Notes under the pieces: generated by a model
The model's database searches: none
What the model was told of the DNA's origin: nothing
The model's input: only the letters and a program-made list of their open reading frames with translations
Program-made: the position numbers and the translations under genes
Part shown: in pieces, positions 25,350-36,584 of the stretch
Layout: each line of letters starts with the position of its first letter
Position numbering within the stretch: the first letter of the stretch is position 1
DNA from: Leptasterias polaris
Taxonomy: Eukaryota; Echinodermata; Asteroidea; Forcipulatida; Asteriidae
Reading direction: 5' to 3'
DNA length: 64,000 nt
NCBI GenBank assembly: GCA_037783415.1
Contig: JAZGTN010000068.1
Coordinates: 3,100,001-3,164,000 of the forward strand

Positions 25350-26418
25350 AACACAATTTATCAAAGATCAGAGCAAATCAGATGGAATGAGTCTTGGAAA
25401 ATTAATGTAATTAATTCACTTCTACATGTAAGCCTTTGTTTGTTTACCTATAGTTCAAAACACTAATCAGAAAGAGAATATTCAGGCAAATTGAAGCTGA
25501 TTCAATGAATCCCCCAAACACCACATGTCTTACCATACATGGAGTTCAACCTACCTAAAACCACCACTTACCTTGATGAAAATTTGCTTTTATCAAGAAA
25601 ATTTGACTCTGAATAAAAAGCCCAAGGAAATTTGAAAAAAGGGAAGAAGAAGTAATAGTGAGTGAGTACATGTAGTGAGTAAAATATTGAAGGGTTTAAA
25701 CCACAGACAGCATGTGATTTGAGAGTCAGCTCCTTTGAGATGACCAACCAGTAAGCGCTTTTCTAAATCCAATCAGCTGTCAATCAAACACTAATTCTAA
25801 GTTGATCAGACTAGCGTACACATGACTGAATGTTGAACCATACAGTTATGAAGTAATTGCTTAATGACTGAGGAAATTGCTTATTGACTAAAAAAGCTCT
25901 CTTGCCTATGAGGTCTACCTCCCTCTTATATCAAATAGTGTTAAAACAAAGCAAACATAGGAATGAAGAGATTCAACGATGAAAAAACAAATTACTTTGA
26001 TGGATTCTGACAAGCATGATTTATGTAGAGATAGTTGAGAACTTCAGCCCGTGTACGATGCGCTGTTTTGGGTATTATATAAAATGATGGCTGTACTACA
26101 TAATGGATTTGCAATGTGCAAAAACACACCCAATAATTCAATCGGGAATAATGTTCAATCTAGCAGGTCTTGGTCAGCCCAAAAAGGAACTGAACAGAAT
26201 GAGGAAAAGACTAGACTTAAATTTTTGTTGCATAACAAAAACGAGGTGTTCGGCATGATATTAAAATGTTGGTCGTAATACATCCCAGCTGTCGTATTCG
26301 CAATTAAAAAAAAGCCATCACTTGTCAAGTAATGGACAAAATAATGACAAGTACTGTACACGAAGTAAATTGCGACGTTTTTTGTAAACGATGATATTTA
26401 CATAAATCTTTTCAGTTT
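25350..26418 (+). other. Meis intron, no recognisable element
   Basis: AT-rich noncoding DNA without recognised exon or repeat boundary. The last part may belong to the retroelement whose tail is at 26419-26497. Confidence 0.5.
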
Positions 26419-26497
26419 TTTTCAGTTTTTGTAAGCGCTGTGATATAGTTTTCTATGGGGAGCGTCTCTAAATACCTGTTATTATTATTATTATTAA
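26419..26497 (+). mobile_element. Possible LINE/SINE 3' tail with (ATT)n
   Basis: The segment aagcgctgtgatatag...ctctaaatacctg followed by (tta)5-6 resembles the common 3' end of L2/CR1-type LINEs and their SINEs, where an AGCGCT motif precedes a short ATT repeat. The 5' extent is not clear. Confidence 0.4.
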
Positions 26498-26782
26498 TCT
26501 TACAATTTTCATCGCCGTGTCTGAGAGACATACTCAGCGGGCTAGAGCGAAACGCATGACTGTGTGTTCCAAACTGCCCGTAAAGATGGCCGATTTACGT
26601 CATACTGCAACCTATCTATATACTCAGCAATTCCTGCTCACATTGATAGTTGATAGAAATTGTTCCAACGATGGCACAATCAACCATCTAAAAAAAAACT
26701 AGCATCTGTGAAAGACATGTCATTGATTTCTTTCAAAGGCATCACATGTGATGAATGAACTTTAAGAATTTGTATTCTTCAA

Positions 26783-26801
26783 CCCCCCCCCCCCCCCCCC
26801 C
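26783..26801 (+). repeat. Poly-C tract (19 C)
   Basis: Uninterrupted run of about 19 C in the large intron. Confidence 0.9.
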
Positions 26802-27051
26802 AACCCATCATCATCGTTCTAAAAAGAAATGGTGCAGGAATACTGGTTGTCATTCACCTCTCTTATTTTGCATACTTAATTTTTTTCTAAATACCACAAT
26901 AGCTAAATAAAGATTAGTTTAGCAGGGTTTGCCATTAACAGTTTTTAGTGACTGGCTAGGCAGGACCAGCTAGCTTGTCATTTCACTAGTGTACCAGTGT
27001 TTTCAATAGTCAATATTTGAATTAAAGTATAGGGATACTTTTCAACACTGA

Positions 27052-29910
27052 ACTAGCCAGCCAGACCACTTGGAGAGAATTGTGACTGGTTCTGATGTGT
27101 TTTAAACTGGCCAGCCAGACCACTTGGAGAGAATTGTGACTGTTCTGATGTGTTTTAACTAGCCAGCCAGACCACTTGCAGAGAATTGTGACTGGTTCTG
27201 ATGTGTTTTAACTAGCCAGCCAGACCACTTGGAGAGAATTGTGACTGTTCTGATGTGTTTTAACTAGCCAGCCAGACCACTTGCAGAGAATTGTGACTGG
27301 TTCTGATGTGTTTTAACTAGCCAGCCAGACCACTTGCAGAGAATTGTGACTGTTCTGATGTGTTTTAACTGGCCAGCCAGACCACTTGCAGAGAATTGTG
27401 ACTGGTTCTGATGTGTTTTAACTAGCCAGCCAGACCACTTGCAGAGAATTGTGACTGGTTCTGATGTGTTTTAACTAGCCAGCCAGACCACTTGCAGAGA
27501 ATTGTGACTGGTTCTGATGTGTTTTAACTAGCCAGCCAGACCACTTGGAGAGAATTGTGACTGTTCTGATGTGTTTTAACTGGCCAGCCAGACCACTTGC
27601 AGAGAATTGTGACTGGTTCTGATGTGTTTTAAACTGGCCAGCCAGCTAGACCACTTGGAGAGAATTGTGACTGGTTCTGATGTGTTTTAACTAGCCAGCC
27701 AGACCACTTGCAGAGAATTGTGACTGGTTCTGATGTGTTTTAACTAGCCAGCCAGACCACTTGCAGAGAATTGTGACTGGTTCTGATGTGTTTTAACTAG
27801 CCAGCCAGACCACTTGCAGAGAATTGTGACTGGTTCTGATGTGTTTTAACTAGCCAGCCAGACCACTTGCAGAGAATTGTGACTGGTTCTGATGTGTTTT
27901 AACTAGCCAGCCAGACCACTTGGAGAGAATTGTGACTGTTCTGATGTGTTTTAACTAGCCAGCCAGACCACTTGCAGAGAATTGTGACTGGTTCTGATGT
28001 GTTTTAACTAGCCAGCCAGACCACTTGCAGAGAATTGTGACTGGTTCTGATGTGTTTTAACTAGCCAGCCAGACCACTTGGAGAGAATTGTGACTGGTTC
28101 TGATGTGTTTTAACTAGCCAGCCAGACCACTTGGAGAGAATTGTGACTGGTTCTGATGTGTTTTAACTAGCCAGCCAGACCACTTGCAGAGAATTGTGAC
28201 TGGTTCTGATGTGTTTTAACTAGCCAGCCAGACCACTTGCAGAGAATTGTGACTGGTTCTGATGTGTTTTAACTAACTAGCCAGCCAGACCACTTGGAGA
28301 GAATTGTGACTGTTCTGATGTGTTTTAACTAGCCAGCCAGACCACTTGCAGAGAATTGTGACTGGTTCTGATGTGTTTTAACTAGCCAGCCAGACCACTT
28401 GCAGAGAATTGTGACTGGTTCTGATGTGTTTTAACTAGCCAGCCAGACCACTTGGAGAGAATTGTGACTGTTCTGATGTGTTTTAACTAGCCAGCCAGAC
28501 CACTTGCAGAGAATTGTGACTGGTTCTGATGTGTTTTAACTAGCCAGCCAGACCACTTGCAGAGAATTGTGACTGGTTCTGATGTGTTTTAACTAGCCAG
28601 CCAGACCACTTGCAGAGAATTGTGACTGTTCTGATGTGTTTTAACTAGCCAGCCAGACCACTTGCAGAGAATTGTGACTGGTTCTGATGTGTTTTAACTA
28701 GCCAGCCAGACCACTTGCAGAGAATTGTGACTGGTTCTGATGTGTTTTAACTAGCCAGCCAGACCACTTGCAGAGAATTGTGACTGGTTCTGATGTGTTT
28801 TAACTAGCCAGCCAGACCACTTGCAGAGAATTGTGACTGGTTCTGATGTGTTTTAACTAGCCAGCCAGACCACTTGCAGAGAATTGTGACTGGTTCTGAT
28901 GTGTTTTAACTAGCCAGCCAGACCACTTGGAGAGAATTGTGACTGTTCTGATGTGTTTTAACTAGCCAGCCAGACCACTTGCAGAGAATTGTGACTGGTT
29001 CTGATGTGTTTTAACTAGCCAGCCAGACCACTTGCAGAGAATTGTGACTGGTTCTGATGTGTTTTAACTAGCCAGCCAGACCACTTGGAGAGAATTGTGA
29101 CTGGTTCTGATGTGTTTTAACTAGCCAGCCAGACCACTTGGAGAGAATTGTGACTGGTTCTGATGTGTTTTAACTAGCCAGCCAGACCACTTGCAGAGAA
29201 TTGTGACTGGTTCTGATGTGTTTTAACTAGCCAGCCAGACCACTTGCAGAGAATTGTGACTGGTTCTGATGTGTTTTAACTAGCCAGCCAGACCACTTGG
29301 AGAGAATTGTGACTGTTCTGATGTGTTTTAACTAGCCAGCCAGACCACTTGCAGAGAATTGTGACTGGTTCTGATGTGTTTTAACTAGCCAGCCAGACCA
29401 CTTGGAGAGAATTGTGACTGGTTCTGATGTGTTTTAACTAGCCAGCCAGACCACTTGCAGAGAATTGTGACTGGTTCTGATGTGTTTTAACTAGCCAGCC
29501 AGACCACTTGCAGAGAATTGTGACTGGTTCTGATGTGTTTTAACTAGCCAGCCAGACCACTTGGAGAGAATTGTGACTGTTCTGATGTGTTTTAACTAGC
29601 CAGCCAGACCACTTGCAGAGAATTGTGACTGGTTCTGATGTGTTTTAACTAGCCAGCCAGACCACTTGCAGAGAATTGTGACTGTTCTGATGTGTTTTAA
29701 CTGGCCAGCCAGACCACTTGCAGAGAATTGTGACTGTTCTGATGTGTTTTAACTAGCCAGCCAGACCACTTGCAGAGAATTGTGACTGGTTCTGATGTGT
29801 TTTAACTAGCCAGCCAGACCACTTGCAGAGAATTGTGACTGTTCTGATGTGTTTTAACTAGCCAGCCAGACCACTTGGAGAGAATTGTGACTGGTTCTGA
29901 TGTGTTTTAA
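27052..29910 (+). repeat. 54-copy array of about 53 bp units with higher-order structure
   Basis: The typical unit starts actagccagccagaccacttg and ends gatgtgttttaa, 52-54 bp. I count 54 copies. Two sites vary between copies: cttgCagag or cttgGagag, and actGGttctg or actGttctg. Copies 13-25 and 32-44 have the same order of variants (CCCC G C C G G C C G C, with single-G deletions at the same places). A block of about 13 units was therefore probably duplicated inside the array. Units contain CCACTTG, an NKX2-like motif. A related diverged piece (gtgactggctaggcaggacc) lies just upstream near 26949. Confidence 0.95.
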
Positions 29911-30817
29911 CTGGCATATGGGCATATGGCCAGCTGTTTAGGGAGAGCGCTGTTTGGTGGCTCCCTCATTTCAAATTTTTCATAATACACCAAATTAATA
30001 CACCAAAAGTCTAGCAAAAATGTTGTAAATTTTATATTCCTATATAACTTATAAGTTTTGCCAATAACGCCAAGGCAGTACTGTATTTTGAAAAGTCCAA
30101 ATGCCTCACTGATGTTGTCATGTAATTAACAAAGACAGCTCTTTGACAGAAGAATGTGTATTTGATGCCCTGAAGCCGCACTCTTGGAATATCAAGAATT
30201 TATTATATATTGGATTTGGGCCAATTGACTGAGTAGAATATGTTAGAATTGAATCAGCCTTGAAGACTTTAATTGTAAACCTAACTATATGAAAATGTAT
30301 CAAATTAATTGAACAATTAATCTGATGAACTTTAGACATTACAATGGAAACAAGTTGCAATGGGGCCTTCAAGGTTATACAAAATTTTTATCAAAACATG
30401 CGTACCTCAGGACCCCTGTCAACAGTCAACACATCATTCACATTCACCTCATGTAACAATGAAAATAAACTGTAAACATACACATGTACATCATCAGTTA
30501 AGAATCAATTGCACCAGTTATAAAAATGACCTATGAAAAAATAGTTAACTAACATCTATTAACTCAAGTTAGTAAATAAATTGATTTGATTGTGCTCATG
30601 TGTGAATCCAATCATGAGTAGGTATTCACTTACAAAGACACTAATGAATATCAGAGAAATATACAAAACCCCTAACAATAGATTTATTTGGCAAATTGTT
30701 TATCCTTTGTTGACAAATAGGTGAAAAAGTAGATAATAATACAGAAAAGTCAACATGTCAAATCTTTGTTACATTTGTTTGCAGTTTGTAAAACAAAATG
30801 GGACACCGCAAAAAAAA
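29911..30817 (+). other. Meis intron, no recognisable element
   Basis: AT-rich noncoding DNA between two tandem arrays. No features recognised. Confidence 0.6.
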
Positions 30818-31117
30818 GGTGTACCCATAAAAGGGGTACCCAATAAAGGTGTACCCATAAAAGGGGTACCCATAAAAGGGGTACCCAATAAAGGTGTACC
30901 CATAAAAGGTGTACCCATAAAAGGTGTACCCATAAAAGGTGTACCCATAAAAGGTGTGCCCATAAAAGGTGTGCCCATAAAAGGTGTGCCCATAAAAGGT
31001 GTGCCCATAAAAGGTGTGCCCATAAAAGGTGTGCCCATAAAAGGTGTGCCCATAAAAGGTGTGCCCATAAAAGGTGTGCCCATAAAAGGTGTGCCCATAA
31101 AAGGTGTACCCATAAAA
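30818..31117 (+). repeat. 20 x 15 bp tandem array (ggtgtacccataaaa)
   Basis: 300 bp of exactly 20 units of 15 bp. Variants are ggggtacc or ggtgtgcc in place of ggtgtacc, and caataaa in place of cataaaa. The variants are grouped: gtacc units lie at the left and gtgcc units in the middle and right. Because 15 is a multiple of 3, long open frames exist on both strands. On + an ATG at 30755 opens a 130-codon frame of repeated KGVPI pentapeptides. I treat this as a by-product of the repeat and not as a gene. Confidence 0.95.
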
Positions 31118-32381
31118 GTTGTAGCAATGGTTTCAGCAACTACATAAGAGGTTTTCAAGCTTGGTCTGAATTCAGACAATGTTTATGTCTATCTGGTAAA
31201 TAAAAGGCTGTCATTTTCTTCATATAGAATTAAGTGCTGCTCATTGTTCTGCTTTTAGTGCTGAAGACACTGTCTTAAAAAAAGGTAGTTGAAATACAAA
31301 CTACCAAAAGGTGGAATCGCTGTTTGTGAACACTGCCATGTGTGAACAAATTTTGTCACTAGTTTCACGAAGAGCCACTTATGCAAAAAAGCTTGATTGA
31401 GATTTACGTTTGAAGTTGTGTTGAGCTTTAAAACTACAAATCTGCAATACTAAAGGCACGTTTTGAAGTTTCAGACTTCTTATTATTATAGTTCTTAAGA
31501 AGTTTAACCTCTCAATTTACTGACTAATTTCTTTAAAGTATTGGCTAATTGTCAAAAGTGAGATGACCTACACCTGTACTTATACACCAAACTGAATAAC
31601 CTGTTTTATACAGGAAAGGGACGCGCATGTCTTGTGATCCTGTGCACATACTTGGCTCTTTGTGAAACCCGAAAACGCTCTTCTGTTGCAATGTACAGTA
31701 TAACATTCATCTTTGGAGACGGTTGGCTCTTCATGAAAACAATAAGTGCAGTTATTGAGATATATTTCCCTTCCTGTATCTATCAATAATTTCTCATTTT
31801 AGGATAGATGGCTCTTTGTGAAAATTTTGACAATTTGGTAATTATATTTATATTAATAAAGTTAAATTGAATAAAATACACACATTTACTGACAAAATTA
31901 ATCTTCATTGTTCTCAGGAAAACCTGACGGACATAATAGGCCCTAACTGTTTTGTTGACAATGTGACTACGTAATGTAAAGATATAGTTTGTTAGCTTTT
32001 AGAGGATTCAATTTATTTCCATCCTGTGAGCATTTCTTCAAATTTGATGATCCTATTTCAGTGAAAACAACAGCAAAAGTTGTTTTAAGGGCTTGTGCGT
32101 GTTTGTAGACATGCTTATTTAGATTTCGGCAATTGGGAGGTGATTTGTGAGTCTTAAACCCGAGCAGTGTCACTGGCTGATTAAATAGGCCCAAGTTATG
32201 GACTGTCTACCTAAAATGCATTTGCATTGACCTGATAATGACCTTTGTGAGAGTTGAGGTTGTGATCCAAATAAAGTTTTGGAGCAAGTCAGCTTTGAAC
32301 TGGTGTATCTCTTGACTGCAGTCATTGTTTATAGAATTTGTATTTTTCATGGCATTATCTGTTTTCTTGTTACTGATCTAG
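31118..32381 (+). other. Meis intron, no recognisable element
   Basis: Ordinary AT-rich intron leading to the acceptor of the linker exon. No repeat or exon recognised. Confidence 0.6.
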
Positions 32382-32589
32382 GGCTCAGTGGGGCCTCCTG
32401 CACAAGGAGCTTTGACTCCATCAAGTGGTCTGCAGCAACCTAGTAGCAACTACAGCCAGCATTCAGGGAGCTTACCACTTGGCAATCATGGCCAACAACA
32501 GGACGATTCTCACTCCAATGCAGGCTCAGATACACCACTCACAAGCATGGTTGCTCAAATGCACTCTGGGGATAACAATAGCGAAACAG
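32382..32589 (+). CDS. Meis: Meis coding exon: Ser/Gln/Gly-rich linker between Meis domain and homeodomain
   Basis: This 208 bp exon enters in phase 0 after tgatctag and leaves after the first base of a Gly/Asp codon at gtgagc (32590). It encodes about 69 residues rich in Ser, Gln, Gly and Pro, ending MHSGDNNSETG. That ending matches the Meis signature HSGDNSSEQG just before the homeodomain region. The linker is longer than I recall for vertebrate Meis1 and contains a Gly-Gln-Gln-Gln-Asp-Asp stretch. It is probably disordered. The final SGDNNSE motif, the exon order and the phase make the assignment secure. The 15 bp minisatellite at 30818-31117 lies about 1.3 kb upstream. Confidence 0.93.
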
Positions 32590-34292
32590 GTGAGCAGATA
32601 CTTATTATTATTAGTATCTGATATGTATTGGAACCCTGAATTATGAACCTTGGGTATTGCTGTTACAATGTGTGTTTCATTTTATCACACCAATCACTCG
32701 GAATTACACTTTGTTTTATAGTTTGTTCCCTTGTTGTTCTGGTACTAGTTTCTATTCCCAGTGTTAGATTATATAAAAAGTTGTCAAGTGAAAGATCTGA
32801 CTTGTAATGTAACTGAACAGAGGCATTTTCATTGTTACTCACCTGGTTTTCTGACTGATTTGCAGGAGTTGATAGGAATGTAAATTATAACAATTAAACA
32901 GAAGTCTTTCAGTTCAACAGATTTTTGTGTGATATATTTGGTTAGTGTAATGTATTGATAATAGCATGGTTATAGTTACGGCTAATTAGTACTATTGAAT
33001 GTATTTATATTAAGACTTGATTATCCTGTTGATAAGTCAACACCTCACACTCAGGCTCATCTGCTGTGTACGCAAGGATTCGGCCACTTTCGGTTCCAAA
33101 GCTGGGATACATTTGTGTGTAATTTCATCATTGAAAGCAATTTCTTATGATGCAGAAAAGGATCATTCTGAGAGGACCTTACAGTCACAGTAACAGTTCT
33201 GTTACACTTCTGAACTAGATGGGACAGTTCATAATTTCAACTAATTCACACAAAATTTAGCAAAGTTATTGTCATCCTCTCTAAGGGCTGGCTAGAAAAA
33301 TTGCTGGACAATTTAAGAAGAAATTCTGTCTAACTGAATGCCATGTTGAGTTGTCATGTATTGTAGGACCTTCCTGTGCTTGGTTAGTGTTTGTAATCAT
33401 AAAAGCAACATTATGTGTGGTGAGTGTCACGTGTATGACCAGTGCATATATGCAGTATTCATTAACAGCTATGATAGTGTGGCTTGAAGAGTGTTCTGCA
33501 AACAGATACTTTCAAGATGCTCTGGTTTTAATCACTATTTCCACTCATTCCCTAATGGATCCTCCCTCTCTTGATGGAGACTCTAGCATGGCCTGAGTTG
33601 GCATTTTGTAATAAACAGGATCTAGTTTTTTTTTTGTGGAAGGTGTTGGGTCTTGTCTCTTCCTTAATGACACTTTGAAGTTGTCTAAAGAGGCAGTCCA
33701 ATTTGCAGTTCAGGGTAATTAAGGGGATCAAATAACACCATTCAACATCAGTTCTTCTACATGTACTTATCACATCTTTTGAGAAACTTCTGCTAGTATA
33801 ACAGGAATTAAACTGTAAAAATATATACCTAAAAGGAAACTACTTTTAAGTTTGTAGGTGGTACATTGGAAGAAACACGTTAGTGTTAGGTTACTGTACT
33901 TTGCCTTTGTAATTTGTCTAAGTTTAACGAAGAGGCTGATGAGATATCAGCAAGAAAAGATGTGATCATCCTATGTCCAATCTGTTTGTTGTATTGTAGA
34001 GTCTAAAACCTTTCCAACTATATATTGGGAAGTTCAGAGGTTTTCACTTTAGTACAACCATTTCTTTTTTGTACAACCATACCACTGAAAAGGATTGTTG
34101 CCTAATATTCTTCACTTTGTAATAATTAAATGGCTGACAACATTTTGTATATTGTGACAGAACATTTTCCAGCTTCCTTTGAACGATATTTATATATGTA
34201 ATGATCATTATTATTACATCAACCTCTACATTGATTGTCACTTTTGTTTTGTATTTAGCTTTAAATTGTGATCATTATCTTTCTTTCATCAG
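32590..34292 (+). other. Meis intron (1.7 kb), nothing recognised
   Basis: AT-rich noncoding sequence between the linker exon and the first homeobox exon. GT at 32590 and AG at 34291-34292. Confidence 0.7.
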
Positions 34293-34441
34293 ATGGTGGG
34301 CTTGATAACAGTCTTGGTTCAGGTGAAGGAACGGGTGAAGATGATGATGACGACAGAGCATCCAAACGCCAGAAGAAACGAGGCATCTTCCCCAAATCAG
34401 CAACAAACATCATGAGGGCGTGGCTATTTCAGCATCTCACT
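34293..34441 (+). CDS. Meis: Meis coding exon: acidic stretch and homeodomain N-terminal arm plus helix 1
   Basis: This 149 bp exon completes an Asp codon split with the previous exon. It encodes [20 protein letters not shown], a basic [11 protein letters not shown] arm and helix 1 [14 protein letters not shown] of the TALE homeodomain. The acceptor is tttcatcag and the donor gtaagt at 34442. The acidic DDDDD run followed by a basic cluster is typical of Meis proteins and the basic cluster probably also serves nuclear import. The residue after FPK is Ser, where the vertebrate and fly proteins I remember have Val. This could be lineage variation. The exon stops exactly before the three-residue TALE loop. 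Confidence 0.97.
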
Positions 34442-34885
34442 GTAAGTTCTGACCCAGCCCCTCTTATTGTCATAACTGTTTTCATAACTTCTTTTTGAAA
34501 TAACATGATTATGTTTGAAGATTGTTCTGTCTAGGCTGATTTGACTAAAGATTTTAAACTCAATGTGGGGATTTGGTATACAGTGTTGTTTAAAAAAAAC
34601 CTTAACACAGGGAAGTATAAGTTGCTTTGTTTTTCATGTTATTTCCTTAGAAACATTCGATCAAATTAGAGAGAATACTTTGCATAAAAGTGTGATAATC
34701 TTTTTGTTTGAAGCGCAGTGCTTCAAAGTGTATGCTATTGGTAGGTGTAAAGTAACAAAGACCCTTGTAGTGGAAGCTAGTGAAAGAGAGACAGAGAAAG
34801 AAATCAACAGATAAAAACTATGAAAACTGTTGAACATGAATTTGCTGAAGTTTTTTGAGGAGGTTTGACATTCAGCTTAAGAATA

Positions 34886-35305
34886 CAGGTGTTGGCAGAC
34901 AAAGGCACTCTACTCTAGCTGAGGGGCTGGGGAGGTAGTGCTGGCAGACAAAGCTGAGGGGCTGGGGGAGGTAGTGCTGGCAGACAAAACTGAGGGGCTG
35001 GGGAGGTAGTGCTGGCAGACAAAGCTGAGGGGCTGGGGGAGGTAGTGCCGGCAGACAAAGCTGAGGGGCTGGGGGAGGTAGTGCTGGCAGACAAAGCTGA
35101 GGGGCTGGGGGAGGTAGTGCCGGCAGACAAAGCTGAGGGGCTGGGGGAGGTAGTGCTGGCAGACAAAGCTGAGGGGCTGGGGGAGGTAGTGCCGGCAGAC
35201 AAAGCTGAGGGGCTGGGGAGGTAGTGCTGGCAGACAAAGCTGAGAGGCTGGGGGAGGTAGTGCCGGCAGACAAAGGCACTCTAGCTACAGGGATGGGGAG
35301 GTAGA
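34886..35305 (+). repeat. About 11-copy 36 bp minisatellite inside the homeobox-splitting intron
   Basis: The unit gaggggctgggggaggtagt then gctggcagacaaagct is G-rich on the + strand. Units are 34-36 bp. From about 35010 rightward, units alternate gctggcagac and gccggcagac, which gives a 72 bp dimer. Both edges share a longer block (ggcagacaaaggcactct). Long open frames on both strands (ADKAEGLGEVV on +) follow from the multiple-of-3 length. The array lies in the intron separating homeodomain helix 1 from the TALE loop. Confidence 0.93.
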
Positions 35306-35544
35306 AATAAAGTACATGACAGATACAACAGTATTGGCTGATATGTCATAACACTAGATACAAAGGAATGTACAACCCAACCATCCTGTCATATGGCACT
35401 AGCTTCTAAGCAACTTCTGTCACATACAAAGTGATGCATACCATTGCATTGATTGATCATTTACAAAGTTGCTATCACATTGGATTTACTGCATTACTCA
35501 TGACTCTGCACTTCTTATTTTGTGTCTTTCCTCTCTGTTCATAG

Positions 35545-35621
35545 CACCCGTACCCCTCTGAAGAACAGAAGAAACAACTAGCGCAAGACACAGGACTGAC
35601 GATCCTACAAGTTAACAATTG
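35545..35621 (+). CDS. Meis: Meis coding exon: TALE loop, helix 2 and start of homeodomain recognition helix
   Basis: This 77 bp exon encodes HPYPSEEQKKQLAQDTGLTI followed by LQVNN and the first two bases of the Trp48 codon. HPYP is the three-amino-acid loop extension that defines TALE homeodomains. The rest is helix 2 and the first half of helix 3, apparently identical to vertebrate Meis. The acceptor is gttcatag and the donor gtaagt at 35622. The intron before it (1.1 kb) carries a 36 bp minisatellite, so the homeobox is interrupted by a tandem repeat array. Exon length and split-codon phase match the Meis family. Confidence 0.97.
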
Positions 35622-35839
35622 GTAAGTACTTGTCATCTCGACACTAAGGCAAGGGTGATGGAATCTGACACATGACAGGGATTAGGATTAGACAAGCACT
35701 TTGACGACTTATTCATATGTTTAGTGGTCTGTGGTTATTCATAATGTATTTCAGTAATCAGATTTGAGGCATCAAGGGTCCATGGGCTTTGAACTTGACA
35801 GTCTTTCAAAACTTGTAAACTCTTCCCCGCCGGCAAGAA

Positions 35840-35854
35840 GGGGGGGGGGGGGGG
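35840..35854 (+). repeat. Poly-G tract (15 G)
   Basis: Run of 15 G following ccgccggcaagaa. Confidence 0.9.
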
Positions 35855-36484
35855 TGTTGAGTTGGGTGATGAGACAGTTTGCCGGATTGGATAATGGGTT
35901 TGATAGTGAGTATCTATAATTCGGGTTCTCTGACATTTACTGATGAAGCATCTACATAAGGCACTGGAATTCATGGATGTTGAGAATGATAGAAATAGTC
36001 AAATTCAAGGTTAGCTAATTGCTTTGAGTCTATCGCCTTAAACATCATCATCTACATCTGCAAACACAAGCAATGAAGTCAATCCTAAAGCTGAAGTTTT
36101 ACTGACAAATTTAAAAACTACAAGTTAAATCAGAATGGTTGTTTCATTCAAAATAAAAAGAAACTCATTTAAAATCATGTAACGCTTTTTTCTCATATAG
36201 TTTTTATCCACCTTAACAGCTAGTAGACTGTAAGACAATATCTGTTTGGTTTTGTTAATGAGTTAGTACAAGAAAAAATGCTATGTCATCCTTCTAATGA
36301 GTGTTCTTCTTAATAGTTTTCATGATTCACTCCATCAGACTTGGAGACGGTTTTGTACTTAACTGAACATTATCTTAACCCATACTGGCATAGCTAAGAT
36401 TATGCTGTGGTGTCTTAAGACCCTTGTCACAGGTGGCTTTTTCTGGCCAGTTTGGAGGCAACTAATTCCACTGCATTCAAAATG

Positions 36485-36584
36485 AAAAGCTTGGTTCTAC
36501 AAGAAAAAGCTTGGTTCTACAAGAAAAAGCTTGGTTCTACAAGAAAAAGCTTGGTACTACAAGAAAAAGCTTGGTTCTACAAGA
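36485..36584 (+). repeat. 5 x 20 bp tandem array
   Basis: The unit is aagaaaaagcttggttctac (first copy slightly different, fourth copy has ggtactac). Each unit has a HindIII-type AAGCTT site. Confidence 0.93.

Noticed and set aside
30755..31179. Overlapping long reading frames on both strands in the 15 bp array
   Set aside because: They arise from a stop-free repeat whose length is a multiple of three. There are no splice, start or domain signals.
34872..35279. Pro/Ala/Leu-rich reading frames on the minus strand and LADKAEGLGEVV repeats on +
   Set aside because: A by-product of the 36 bp minisatellite inside a Meis intron. No independent gene evidence.
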